A stretch of 64,000 bases of DNA from Rhodocyclaceae bacterium (GTDB lineage: Bacteria > Pseudomonadota > Gammaproteobacteria > Burkholderiales > Rhodocyclaceae), in assembly GCA_004379165.1 (NCBI GenBank), contig NKXK01000025.1, forward strand, positions 62,001-126,000, given 5' to 3'. How positions within the stretch are numbered: the stretch's first letter is position 1; every line of letters starts with the position of its first letter. The translations under genes were made by a program, and so were the position numbers. The notes under the pieces were generated by a model. That model did not search any database. It was not told the DNA's origin and worked only from the letters and a program-made list of their open reading frames with translations. Positions 16,217 to 24,576 of this stretch are shown piece by piece.

Positions 16217-18121
16217 ATGAAGCACTGGGAACTGAGCACCGAGGCGAACGGGATCGCCATTGCTGTTCTCGACAAGGCGGGCGAATCCGCCAATTCGCTG
16301 TCTTCCGAAGTGATGGCCGAGTTCTCGCAGCTGCTCGACCAGCTCGACCTCTATCCGCCCAAGGGGCTGATCATCCGCTCCGGCAAGGACGCAGGCTTCA
16401 TCGCCGGCGCCGACATCGGCGAATTTTCGCAACTCGACACCCCGGAAAAGGGCATGGCGCTGGTGCAGCGCGGCTGGGATCTGTTCAACCGCCTGGAGGC
16501 CGTCAAATATCCGACGCTTGCCCTGGTCCGTGGCCACTGCCTGGGCGGCGGTCTGGAACTGGCGCTGGCCTGCCGTTACCTGCTGGCGGTCGATGAGTCA
16601 GGCACCAAGCTGGCGTTGCCTGAGGTCATGCTCGGCATATTCCCGGGATGGGGTGGGATGAGCCGGCTGCCGGCACGCGTTGGCCCGGCGGCGGCGCTCG
16701 ACATGATGCTGACCGGCAAGACCATCGACGCGAAGCGCGCCAAAAAAATGGGTCTGGCCGACGATTGCGTTCCACCGCGGGTGATGGAGATGGCTGCCCG
16801 GCAACTGCTGCTTTCCGGCCAGCCGCGTCGCCCCTTGCCCTTCGTGCAGAAACTGATGGCCGGCCCACTGAAGGGCATCGTCGCCAATGGTGCCCGCAAG
16901 CAGTTGGCAAAGAAGGCGCGGCCACATCACTACCCGGCGCCGTACGCGATCATCGACCTGTGGCAGAAACATGGCGGCAATGCGCTGGCTGCGCCGGAAA
17001 TCGTCGACGGCATCATCCGCTCGACGACAGCGCGCAACCTCGTCCGGGTTTTTCACCTGCAGGAGCGGCTCAAGTCTTTTGGCAAGAATTCCGCGTTCAC
17101 CGCAAAACACGTCCATGTCGTCGGTGCCGGCGTCATGGGGGGCGACATCGCCGCCTGGTGCGCGCTGCGCGGCATGACCGTCACCCTGCAGGACCAGAGC
17201 CTGGAGCGCATGAGTCCGGCGCTGCAGCGTGCCGGCAAGCTCTTTGCCCGCAAATTGCGCGATCCGCTCAAGGCGCGCGCCGCCTTCGACCGGCTGATTC
17301 CCGATGTGCGCGGCGACGGGGTGGCCCACGCCGACGTGATCATCGAGGCGATCTTTGAAAGCGTCGAGGTCAAGCACGCGCTGTTCTCCAGTATCGAGCC
17401 ACGCATGAAGCCGGGTGCCATTCTCGCCACCAACACCTCCAGCCTGCGCCTCGAAGACCTGCGCACGGTGCTCCAGCGGCCCGAACGACTGGTCGGCGTC
17501 CATTTCTTCAACCCGGTGGCGATGATGCCGCTGGTTGAAGTGGTCGAAGCTGACGGTGCCGATCCGGCCGCCGTGCAGGCTGCCTGTGCTTTCGTGAGAC
17601 AGATCGACAAGCTGCCGCTGCCGGTGAAAAGCGCCCCCGGCTTCCTGGTCAATGCCGTGCTGGCGCCTTACATGCTGGCCGCGATGCGGGCGGTCGATGC
17701 CGGTGTCTCGCCGGAAACGGTGGATGAAGCCATGCTCGCCTTCGGCATGCCGATGGGGCCAATCGAGCTGGTCGATACCGTCGGCCTCGACATCGCCATG
17801 GCTGCTGGCAAGCAACTGGCCGGCGGCGCCGATGCACCGCGCTGTTTGCTGGCGCGGGTGGAGAAAAATCAGCTTGGCAAGAAGAGCGGGCAGGGCTTCT
17901 ACGACTGGTCCAGTGGCAAGGCGGCCAAAGCCACAGCCGGCGCCGTGCCTGATGATCTGGCGGCGCAACTCGTCAAACCGCTGATCGATCGTGTCGAGCA
18001 GCTTGTGGCCTGCGGCGTCGTCGCCAATACCGAGTTGGCCGACGCAGGCGTGATTTTCGGCACCGGCTTTGCGCCCTTTACCGGCGGACCGCTGAACTAT
18101 CGGGCCAGTCTGGCAGGGTGA
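16217..18121 (+). CDS. fadJ: Enoyl-CoA hydratase / 3-hydroxyacyl-CoA dehydrogenase, FadJ-like
   Basis: This bifunctional enzyme performs the hydration and NAD-dependent oxidation steps of beta-oxidation. Residues ~1-190 form the crotonase domain, with GKDAGFIAGADIGEF (oxyanion region) and LALVRGHCLGGGLELALAC. Around residue 300 the NAD-binding motif HVVGAGVMGGDIAAW starts the dehydrogenase, with FFNPVAMMPLVEVVEA further on. At 634 aa it is clearly shorter than E. coli FadJ (about 714). The second C-terminal helical domain is compressed and ends near GFAPFTGGPLNY. ATG 16217 follows ACAGGAG; the track start at 15989 lies inside the thiolase gene. It is the last gene of the psrA operon. Confidence 0.92.
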   Translation: MKHWELSTEANGIAIAVLDKAGESANSLSSEVMAEFSQLLDQLDLYPPKGLIIRSGKDAGFIAGADIGEFSQLDTPEKGMALVQRGWDLFNRLEAVKYPTLALVRGHCLGGGLELALACRYLLAVDESGTKLALPEVMLGIFPGWGGMSRLPARVGPAAALDMMLTGKTIDAKRAKKMGLADDCVPPRVMEMAARQLLLSGQPRRPLPFVQKLMAGPLKGIVANGARKQLAKKARPHHYPAPYAIIDLWQKHGGNALAAPEIVDGIIRSTTARNLVRVFHLQERLKSFGKNSAFTAKHVHVVGAGVMGGDIAAWCALRGMTVTLQDQSLERMSPALQRAGKLFARKLRDPLKARAAFDRLIPDVRGDGVAHADVIIEAIFESVEVKHALFSSIEPRMKPGAILATNTSSLRLEDLRTVLQRPERLVGVHFFNPVAMMPLVEVVEADGADPAAVQAACAFVRQIDKLPLPVKSAPGFLVNAVLAPYMLAAMRAVDAGVSPETVDEAMLAFGMPMGPIELVDTVGLDIAMAAGKQLAGGADAPRCLLARVEKNQLGKKSGQGFYDWSSGKAAKATAGAVPDDLAAQLVKPLIDRVEQLVACGVVANTELADAGVIFGTGFAPFTGGPLNYRASLAG

Positions 18122-18160
18122 GTGTTGCGAAGTTGCAAAAGCACTGAAATATTTTTGCGT

Positions 18161-18188
18161 TCAAACGTTATTTCAAACGTTTGTTTGA
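18161..18188 (+). promoter_or_regulatory. PsrA-type operator upstream of fadL
   Basis: TCAAAC-GTTT-GTTTGA at 18173-18188 is a perfect 6-bp inverted repeat with a 4-bp spacer. An extra half site, TTCAAACG, begins at 18160, 13 bp earlier. It lies 63 bp before the fadL start and resembles the sites before psrA and the fadB operon. Binding by PsrA is inferred. Confidence 0.65.
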
Positions 18189-18250
18189 GTTTTAATTGCT
18201 GCACCAAATTGGGTCTTGAGCCCGAATTAATCAAAACAGGAGACAAAACG

Positions 18251-19540
18251 ATGTACAAGACACTTACACCGCGCCTGATTCCGGCGCTGATTGCAATTGC
18301 TTTTTCCAGTGGCGCATATGCTGCTGCTTTTCAATTAACCGGCCAGAGCGCGTCGGGTGTGGGGATTGCCAACGCCGGTGCTGCCGCGGTGGCAGAAGAT
18401 ACCAGTACCCTTTACTACAATCCCGCCGGGATGACGTACTTGCCAATGGGACATAATTTCAGCTTTGCGGCAACGGCATTGAACCGGAGCACACGATTCA
18501 CCGATGAGGGCACCAGTCGCTATGCAGGGGTGTATCCACTGGGTAACGACGGTGGCAATGGCGCAGGTCTGCACGTGGTACCGGCCATGTACTACGCCTA
18601 CTCACTGTCACCAGACTGGCGTTTGGGATTGGCAATCAACCCGACTTTTGCCGACGAAACAGAATACGACCAAAACTTTATCGGGCGCTATTCGGGCATG
18701 AAAACCAGGATTCGTATCGTGAACCTGAATCCTTCGATTGCCTACAAGGTGAATGATGCGCTGTCGCTGGCGTTTGGGATCAACTATGCGAAGGCAGAGG
18801 TTGAGTTCAAGCAGGCAGTGCCTAGTCCGCTTGGCCCAACCAGAGCCGATGGCACGGGTAGGCTTGAAGGTGATGCTTCTGGCTGGGGCTATAACCTTGG
18901 CGTGATGTTCAAGCCAACCAAAGATACGCGCTTAGGCTTGAGCTATCGCTCCAAAATCAAATTTGATCTTGAGGGGTCACAAAATGCGCAAGTTCCGGGG
19001 CTAGGCACGGTAATTAATCGCAGCATTACGGCGGATCTGACAACGCCGGATACTGCATCGCTCGCCTTACATCAGCAACTGACCCCGAAGTGGGCATTAC
19101 TGGCTGACTATACGTGGACAGGTTGGAGCGCGCTTCAAACACTTGAGCCGGTAACGGCCACCGGCGCACGGGCGGTTGCACCGCTCCGGTACAACTTCAA
19201 GGACACCTATCGTGTTGGCTTGGGTACGACCTACCAAGTGAACGAGCAATGGATGCTGCGCTTGGGGGTTGCCTTTGACAAGGGCGCGGTTCCCAATGAG
19301 CAATCTCGGACGATGACAGTCCCGGATGAGGACAGGACGTGGCTGGCTGTTGGTGCGAAGTGGAGGATCACGCCAAAGGCCTCGCTTGATCTGGGATATG
19401 CCCATATTTTTGTAAAAGAGGCGAGGGTGGCGAGGAACGTTTATCAGGATGTAAACGAAACTGTATTGCGCCAGACCGTTCGAGGGAAATTCGACACCTC
19501 TGTGGATTATTTCTCCCTGCAACTCAACTACAACTTCTGA
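18251..19540 (+). CDS. fadL: Outer-membrane long-chain fatty acid transporter, OmpP1/FadL family
   Basis: FadL-type barrels carry long-chain fatty acids or other hydrophobic compounds across the outer membrane. The 429-aa precursor has a signal peptide ending GAYA-A. It is followed by AFQLTGQSASGVGIANAG, the conserved plug-domain start, and by DTSTLYYNPAGMTYL, a family signature. The rest is beta-rich with alternating aromatic residues and ends in NYNF, the terminal Phe needed for barrel assembly. ATG 18251 follows AGGAGACAAAACG; the track start at 18122 is an upstream extension. It has its own operator and terminator. Its codon use is less GC-biased than that of its neighbours. Confidence 0.92.
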   Translation: MYKTLTPRLIPALIAIAFSSGAYAAAFQLTGQSASGVGIANAGAAAVAEDTSTLYYNPAGMTYLPMGHNFSFAATALNRSTRFTDEGTSRYAGVYPLGNDGGNGAGLHVVPAMYYAYSLSPDWRLGLAINPTFADETEYDQNFIGRYSGMKTRIRIVNLNPSIAYKVNDALSLAFGINYAKAEVEFKQAVPSPLGPTRADGTGRLEGDASGWGYNLGVMFKPTKDTRLGLSYRSKIKFDLEGSQNAQVPGLGTVINRSITADLTTPDTASLALHQQLTPKWALLADYTWTGWSALQTLEPVTATGARAVAPLRYNFKDTYRVGLGTTYQVNEQWMLRLGVAFDKGAVPNEQSRTMTVPDEDRTWLAVGAKWRITPKASLDLGYAHIFVKEARVARNVYQDVNETVLRQTVRGKFDTSVDYFSLQLNYNF

Positions 19541-19568
19541 TTTCTCGTACTTCCTTGCGTACGTCCAT

Positions 19569-19593
19569 CCCCGGCCAGTCCGGGGATTTTTTT
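19569..19593 (+). terminator. Intrinsic terminator of fadL
   Basis: CCCCGG-CCAGT-CCGGGG is followed by ATTTTTTT. It lies 28 bp after the fadL stop and before the next promoter. Confidence 0.85.
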
Positions 19594-19614
19594 GACGATT
19601 TTTTGCAAAACCTC

Positions 19615-19658
19615 TTGACCGGGGTTGTGTGTCGCCTATAATTCAAACGTTCGTTTTA
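19615..19658 (+). promoter_or_regulatory. Promoter and PsrA-type operator of the fadB-fadA-fadD operon
   Basis: TTGACC (19615-19620), 16 bp and TATAAT (19637-19642) form a near-consensus sigma-70 promoter. Directly after the -10 is TCAAAC-GTTC-GTTTTA (19643-19658), one mismatch from TCAAAC-N4-GTTTGA plus one at the end. Its place over the transcription start suits a repressor. Confidence 0.72.
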
Positions 19659-19698
19659 TTTCTTGAGTTGTTATAACGAGACCAAAAGGAGACATGCT

Positions 19699-22098
19699 TT
19701 GAGCAAGCTGATCGTGAAGAAAGCAGCGGTTCTGGGCGCCGGTGTGATGGGGGCGCAAATTGCCGCGCATCTCGCCAACGCCAACGTGCCGGTGGTGCTG
19801 TTTGACTTGCCCGCAAAGGAGGGCGACAAGAATGGCGTGGTGAAAAAGGCGCTGGATGGCCTGAAGAAGCTGGACCCGGCGCCGCTGGCGAGCAAGGGCA
19901 AGCTGAAGTTCATTGATGCCGCCAATTACGACGAGCATCTGCCGCTGCTGGCCGAGTGCGATCTGGTGATCGAGGCCATCGCCGAGCGCATGGACTGGAA
20001 GAACGACCTCTACGCCAAAATCGGGCCGTTTTTGTCGTCGACCGCAATCGTCGCTTCCAACACCTCCGGCCTGTCGATGAACGCGCTGGCCCAGGGCCTG
20101 CCGGAAGCGGTGCGGCCGCGTTTCTGCGGCATCCACTTCTTCAATCCGCCGCGCTACATGCATCTGGTCGAGATCATCGGGACGCAGGGCACCGATGCCG
20201 CGACGCTGGATGCGCTGGAAACCTGGCTGACCTCGCGTCTGGGCAAGGGCGTCATCCGCGCGCTGGACACCCCGAACTTCGTCGCCAACCGCATTGGGGT
20301 TTTCTCGATTCTCGCCGTCATGCACCACACGCAGGCCTTCGGTCTCGGTTTTGATGAAGTCGATGCGCTGACCGGCCCGAAGATCGGGCGACCGAAGAGC
20401 GCTACCTACCGTACCGCCGATGTCGTCGGTCTCGATACGCTGGCCCATGTCGTCAAGACCATGCAGGACACCTTGCCGAATGACCCCTGGCACGCGCATT
20501 TCACCAATCCGGCCTGGCTGCAGGCGCTGATCACCAAGGGAGCGCTCGGCCAGAAAACCCGTTGCGGCATCTTCCGCAAGCAGGGTAAGGAAATCCAGGT
20601 GCTCGATCTGGCGGCGCAGGATTACCGCAAGTCTGCTGGTGAAATCGCCGACGAAGTCGCGGCCATCCTCAAGATCAAGTCGCCGGCCGAGAAATTCGCT
20701 GCGCTGCGCGCTTCCGGCCATCCGCAGGCGCAGTTCCTGTGGGCGATTTTCCGCGACATCTTCCATTATGCGGCGGTGCAGCTTGAAAACGTCGCCGACA
20801 ATGCCCGCGACCTCGACCTCGCCATGCGCTGGGGCTTCGGCTGGGCGCAGGGGCCGTTCGAAACCTGGCAGGCTGCCGGCTGGGCAGATACCGCACAAGC
20901 CGTGGCCGCGGATATCGCGGCTGGCAAGGCCATGGCCGGCGTGCCACTGCCGGCCTGGGCGCTGGAGGCCGGACGTACCGGCGTGCATGCCGCCGAAGGT
21001 TCCTACTCCGCCAGCAAGAACGCCTATGTCGCACGTTCAACGCTGCCGGTGTATCAGCGCCAGCTTTTCCCCGAGCGTGTACTCGGCGAAGTGGCGCCGA
21101 CGCCGGAAAAGTCAGGCGAAACACTCTACGAGAACGATGGCGTCCGTCTGTGGCGCCTGCCGGCGGTCGACGCTGGAATTGGCATCATTTCGGTCAAGTC
21201 GAAGATGCACACCATTGGCAACGAAGTCCTCGACGGCGTGATTGCCGCCGTGCGTCAGGCGGAAGGCACGCTGGACGGTGTGGTGGTCTGGCACGAAGCG
21301 CCGTTTGCCGTCGGCGCCAACCTGCAGCAGGTTTCCGAAGCCATCGCCGCCGGCCAGTTCGATCTGCTCGAACAGACGGTCGAGAAATTCCAGCGCGCCT
21401 CGCAGACGCTGAAGTACGCGCAGGTGCCGGTGGTGGCTGCGGTGCAGGGCATGGCGCTCGGCGGCGGTTGCGAATTCGTCATGCACGCCGGCAAGCGCGT
21501 GATGGCGCTGGAAAGCTACATCGGTCTCGTCGAGGCCGGCGTCGGCCTGATTCCGGCCGGTGGTGGCTGCAAGGAATTCGCCGTGCGCGCGGCCGACTGG
21601 GCTGCCCAGTCGAATGTGCCGGGCGAAGTCTTCAATTACCTGCAGAACGCCTTCATGACCATCGCCATGGCCAAAGTGGCCAAGAGTGCGGTGGAAGCCA
21701 TTGACTACGGTTTTGCCAGACCGTCCGACACCATCCTCTTCAACGCCAACGAACTGCTCTGGGTGGCGATCCGCGAAGCGCGGGCCATGGCCGATGCCGG
21801 CTACGTTCCGCCGCCGATGGCCCGCGCCATCCCGGTCGCCGGCAAGAACGGCATTGCCACCTTCGAGATGATGCTGGTGAACATGAAGGAAGGCGGCATG
21901 ATCTCCGCCCATGACTACCTGGTCGCCCGTTCCGCTGCCGTCGCCCTGTGCGGCGGCGAGGTTGAAACCGGCAGCCTGGTCGATGAGGAATGGCTGATCA
22001 CCGTCGAACGCCAGTTGTTCGTCGAATTGCTGAAAAACCCGCTGACGCAGGCCCGGATCAAGCACATGCTTGAAACCGGCAAGCCGCTCTGCAACTAA
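19699..22098 (+). CDS. 3-hydroxyacyl-CoA dehydrogenase / enoyl-CoA hydratase (dehydrogenase-first FadB type)
   Basis: This 799-aa enzyme has the reverse domain order of E. coli FadB. The NAD-binding dehydrogenase comes first (KAAVLGAGVMGAQIAAHLAN, then GIHFFNPPRYMHLVEII). The crotonase domain is at the C-terminus (GGCEFVMHAGKRVMALESY). Proteins of this layout, about 800 aa, are common in betaproteobacteria beside FadA. The start is a TTG at 19699 (MSKLIVKKAAVLG), 6-8 nt after AAAGGAGAC; the ATG at 19694 is followed by an immediate stop. It is the first gene of a long beta-oxidation operon, giving the window a second hydratase/dehydrogenase besides the FadJ-like one. Confidence 0.94.
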   Translation: MSKLIVKKAAVLGAGVMGAQIAAHLANANVPVVLFDLPAKEGDKNGVVKKALDGLKKLDPAPLASKGKLKFIDAANYDEHLPLLAECDLVIEAIAERMDWKNDLYAKIGPFLSSTAIVASNTSGLSMNALAQGLPEAVRPRFCGIHFFNPPRYMHLVEIIGTQGTDAATLDALETWLTSRLGKGVIRALDTPNFVANRIGVFSILAVMHHTQAFGLGFDEVDALTGPKIGRPKSATYRTADVVGLDTLAHVVKTMQDTLPNDPWHAHFTNPAWLQALITKGALGQKTRCGIFRKQGKEIQVLDLAAQDYRKSAGEIADEVAAILKIKSPAEKFAALRASGHPQAQFLWAIFRDIFHYAAVQLENVADNARDLDLAMRWGFGWAQGPFETWQAAGWADTAQAVAADIAAGKAMAGVPLPAWALEAGRTGVHAAEGSYSASKNAYVARSTLPVYQRQLFPERVLGEVAPTPEKSGETLYENDGVRLWRLPAVDAGIGIISVKSKMHTIGNEVLDGVIAAVRQAEGTLDGVVVWHEAPFAVGANLQQVSEAIAAGQFDLLEQTVEKFQRASQTLKYAQVPVVAAVQGMALGGGCEFVMHAGKRVMALESYIGLVEAGVGLIPAGGGCKEFAVRAADWAAQSNVPGEVFNYLQNAFMTIAMAKVAKSAVEAIDYGFARPSDTILFNANELLWVAIREARAMADAGYVPPPMARAIPVAGKNGIATFEMMLVNMKEGGMISAHDYLVARSAAVALCGGEVETGSLVDEEWLITVERQLFVELLKNPLTQARIKHMLETGKPLCN

Positions 22099-22228
22099 TT
22101 CCATGCCCTCATCGCGCCATAACTTTGTCGCCGTCGCTTGCCGTGCCAATCGCACTGTCTGCGCGCCGGCTTCGCGTTCTGGCGCAACGCCGACATGGAA
22201 TCCAGTTCTTTCTGGAGACAGATAAAAA

Positions 22229-23428
22229 ATGAGCAAACAGATTCAAGAAGCCTACATCGTCGCCGCGACCCGACTGCCGGTCGCCAAACGCAACGGCATG
22301 TTCCGCAACGTCCGTCCGGACGACATGCTGGCCGCCGTCCTCAAGGCCGTCGTCGCGCAGGTGCCGGGTGTCGATCCGGCGCGTATTGGCGATGTCATCG
22401 TCGGTTGTGCAATGCCGGAAGCCGAGCAGGGCATGAACGTTGCCCGTATCGGCTCGCTGCTTGCCGGCCTGCCGATCACCGTGCCCGGCATCACCATCAA
22501 CCGCTTCTGCTCCTCCGGCCTGCAGGCCGTGGCCGATGCCGCCAACCAGATCCGCCTCGGCCTCGCCGATGTGATGATCGCCGCCGGCACCGAGTCGATG
22601 TCGGTGATGCCGCAGATCATGGGCAACAAGATGTCGATGAACCCGGCGATTTTCGCGAAGGAGGAAAACCTCGGTATCGCCTACGGCATGGGCCTGACGG
22701 CAGAAAAGGTTGCCAACCAGTGGCAGATCAGCCGCGAGGCGCAGGATGAATTTGCGCTGGCTTCCAACCAGAAGGCCTGCGCCGCCATTGCCGCCGGTCA
22801 TTTCAAGGCGGAGACCACGCCCTACGTCATCCGCGAAAGCCTGCCCGACCTCGCGTCTGGTCAAATCAAGGTGCGCGAACGCACCGTCGATACCGACGAA
22901 GGTCCGCGGGCCGACGCCTCGGTCGAGAAGCTCGGCAAGCTGAAGCCGGTGTTCCACGCCCGCGGTTCGGTCACTGCCGGCAATTCCTCGCAGATGTCGG
23001 ATGGCGCGGCAGCGGTCATGCTGGTCTCGGAAAAGGTGCTCAAGGAACACAAGCTGACGCCGCTCGCGCGCTTTGCCAGCTACGCCATCGGCGGCGTAGC
23101 GCCGGAGATCATGGGCATTGGCCCGGTCGCCGCCATTCCGAGGGCACTGTCCCAGGCCGGCATCAGTCAGGCCGATCTCGACTGGATCGAACTCAACGAA
23201 GCCTTTGCCGCGCAGTCGCTGGCGGTGGTCAAGGAACTGGGTCTCGATCCGTCCAGAGTCAATCCGCTCGGCGGCGCCATTGCTCTCGGCCACCCGCTCG
23301 GGGCCACCGGCGCCATCCGCACGGCGACCATCGTCCATGGCATGCAGCGTACCGGCGGCCGCTACGGCATGGTGTCGATGTGCATCGGCACCGGCATGGG
23401 CGCCGCCGGCATCTTCGAGCGCCTGTAA
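22229..23428 (+). CDS. fadA: Acetyl-CoA C-acyltransferase (3-ketoacyl-CoA thiolase)
   Basis: This thiolase, 399 aa, has the active-site cysteine in INRFCSSGLQAVADA, WIELNEAFAAQSLAV, the histidine in GGAIALGHPLGATGAI, and the second cysteine in SMCIGTGMGAAGIF. It completes the beta-oxidation cycle with the FadB-like protein encoded 130 bp upstream. The gap carries no promoter that I can see. The ATG follows TCTGGAGACAGAT. After its stop a copy of the dispersed polar repeat fills the space to the next gene. Its short-to-medium loop structure is FadA-like, unlike the FadI-like thiolase at 14869. Confidence 0.95.
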   Translation: MSKQIQEAYIVAATRLPVAKRNGMFRNVRPDDMLAAVLKAVVAQVPGVDPARIGDVIVGCAMPEAEQGMNVARIGSLLAGLPITVPGITINRFCSSGLQAVADAANQIRLGLADVMIAAGTESMSVMPQIMGNKMSMNPAIFAKEENLGIAYGMGLTAEKVANQWQISREAQDEFALASNQKACAAIAAGHFKAETTPYVIRESLPDLASGQIKVRERTVDTDEGPRADASVEKLGKLKPVFHARGSVTAGNSSQMSDGAAAVMLVSEKVLKEHKLTPLARFASYAIGGVAPEIMGIGPVAAIPRALSQAGISQADLDWIELNEAFAAQSLAVVKELGLDPSRVNPLGGAIALGHPLGATGAIRTATIVHGMQRTGGRYGMVSMCIGTGMGAAGIFERL

Positions 23429-23435
23429 GCGGCTG

Positions 23436-23471
23436 CTGCGGTGAACCCGGAAAAGTGCTGAAAATCGACCG
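23436..23471 (+). repeat. Dispersed polar repeat, intergenic copy after fadA
   Basis: CTGCGGTGAACCCGGAAAA followed by GTGCTGAAAATCGACCG fills the space between the fadA stop and the ATG at 23472. It has the full 19-base core. Confidence 0.85.
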
Positions 23472-23984
23472 ATGAAACCTGCCTGGCTTGCCAAACTGCC
23501 ACCCGCCTGGCGTGCGCGCATGGTGCGGATGGGCTTCAACCTCCATCCCGCCTTTCGCGGAACCGGCGGCCGGGTCGAGCATGTCGCGGGCGATCTGCGC
23601 CATATCCGGGTCCGCCTGCCGCTCGGCTGGCGTACCAAGAACATCGTCGGTTCGCTCTACGGTGGCTCGCTGTTCGCGATCACCGACGGGGCGCATCCGA
23701 TGATGCTGATGGCGGCGCTGGGCGAGGATTTCATCGTCTGGGACAAGTCGGCCAGCATTCGTTACCGCAAGCCGGGTTACACCACGCTCTATGCCGATTT
23801 CACGCTGCCCGATGAAGAACTGGCGAGCATCCGCCGGACACTCGAAGCGCAGCCGGATCTCGAACGGACCTTTACGGTCGAACTCAAGGATGCCCACGGG
23901 ACGGTCTACACTGTCGTCGAGCGAACCGTGTATATCGCTCACAAAACACACTACCGTCAAAGAACGGGTGGAGGAGACAGATGA
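23472..23984 (+). CDS. DUF4442 hotdog-fold protein (putative thioesterase)
   Basis: The 170-aa protein matches the DUF4442 hotdog family, with the central stretch IVGSLYGGSLFAITDGAHPMMLM and DFIVWDKSASIRYRKPGYTTLYADF. Such proteins are thought to act on acyl-CoA or acyl-ACP, but none is well characterised to my knowledge. It sits in the fad operon and overlaps the next gene by 4 bp (ATGA), so a role in clearing or trimming acyl-CoA during beta-oxidation is a fair inference. Its ATG lies right at the end of a polar repeat copy, leaving no good Shine-Dalgarno sequence. Confidence 0.8.
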   Translation: MKPAWLAKLPPAWRARMVRMGFNLHPAFRGTGGRVEHVAGDLRHIRVRLPLGWRTKNIVGSLYGGSLFAITDGAHPMMLMAALGEDFIVWDKSASIRYRKPGYTTLYADFTLPDEELASIRRTLEAQPDLERTFTVELKDAHGTVYTVVERTVYIAHKTHYRQRTGGGDR

Positions 23985-24556
23985 TTCAAAAGACAAGGCT
24001 GGTCCGGGCGGCGCTGCTGGCTGCCCTGATCGCCGCGCCGGGGCTGCATGCGGCCGAGGTGGCTGGCGTCCGGGTCGATGAGCGCATCCGTTTCGGCGGC
24101 AGCGAACTGCTGCTCAACGGCGCCGGTGTGCGCAGCAAACTCTTCGTCAAGGTTTACGTCGGTGCCCTGTATGTCGGGCAGAAGGCGAGCACGACGGCGG
24201 CGGTGATCGACCAGAACGGGCCGCGGCGCATGGTCATGCGCCTGCTGCGCGACATGGATGCCGACACCCTGCATGGCGCACTCGACGAAGGCCTGCGCAA
24301 CAACCTGGGCGCTGCCGAACTCGCCGACATGAAGCCGCAGGCAGACCAGCTGGCAGCCATCATGAAGGGCATCGGCAAGGTACGCGAGGGTGACAGCATT
24401 GCCATCGACTTCGCTGCCGAAGGAATTGCCGTGACGCTCAATGGTGACAACAAGGGCAGGGTGGCCGGCGGCAGTTTCGCCCGTGCCCTGCTCAAGGTCT
24501 GGCTGGGCGACAAGCCGGCGGATGCCTCGCTCAAGAAGGCACTGCTCGGCGGCTGA
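23981..24556 (+). CDS. Chalcone isomerase-like exported protein
   Basis: The 191-aa precursor has a signal peptide ([20 protein letters not shown]). The mature part fits the bacterial chalcone isomerase-like family: [37 protein letters not shown], and [20 protein letters not shown] at the end. In plants related non-catalytic folds bind fatty acids. In bacteria the function is unknown, although these genes often sit near lipid metabolism. Here it is coupled by a 4-bp overlap to the DUF4442 gene and lies before fadD, so a periplasmic fatty-acid or acyl carrier role is plausible but unproven. Confidence 0.85.
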   Translation: MIQKTRLVRAALLAALIAAPGLHAAEVAGVRVDERIRFGGSELLLNGAGVRSKLFVKVYVGALYVGQKASTTAAVIDQNGPRRMVMRLLRDMDADTLHGALDEGLRNNLGAAELADMKPQADQLAAIMKGIGKVREGDSIAIDFAAEGIAVTLNGDNKGRVAGGSFARALLKVWLGDKPADASLKKALLGG

Positions 24557-24576
24557 ACAACAAGGAGGAGACAACC

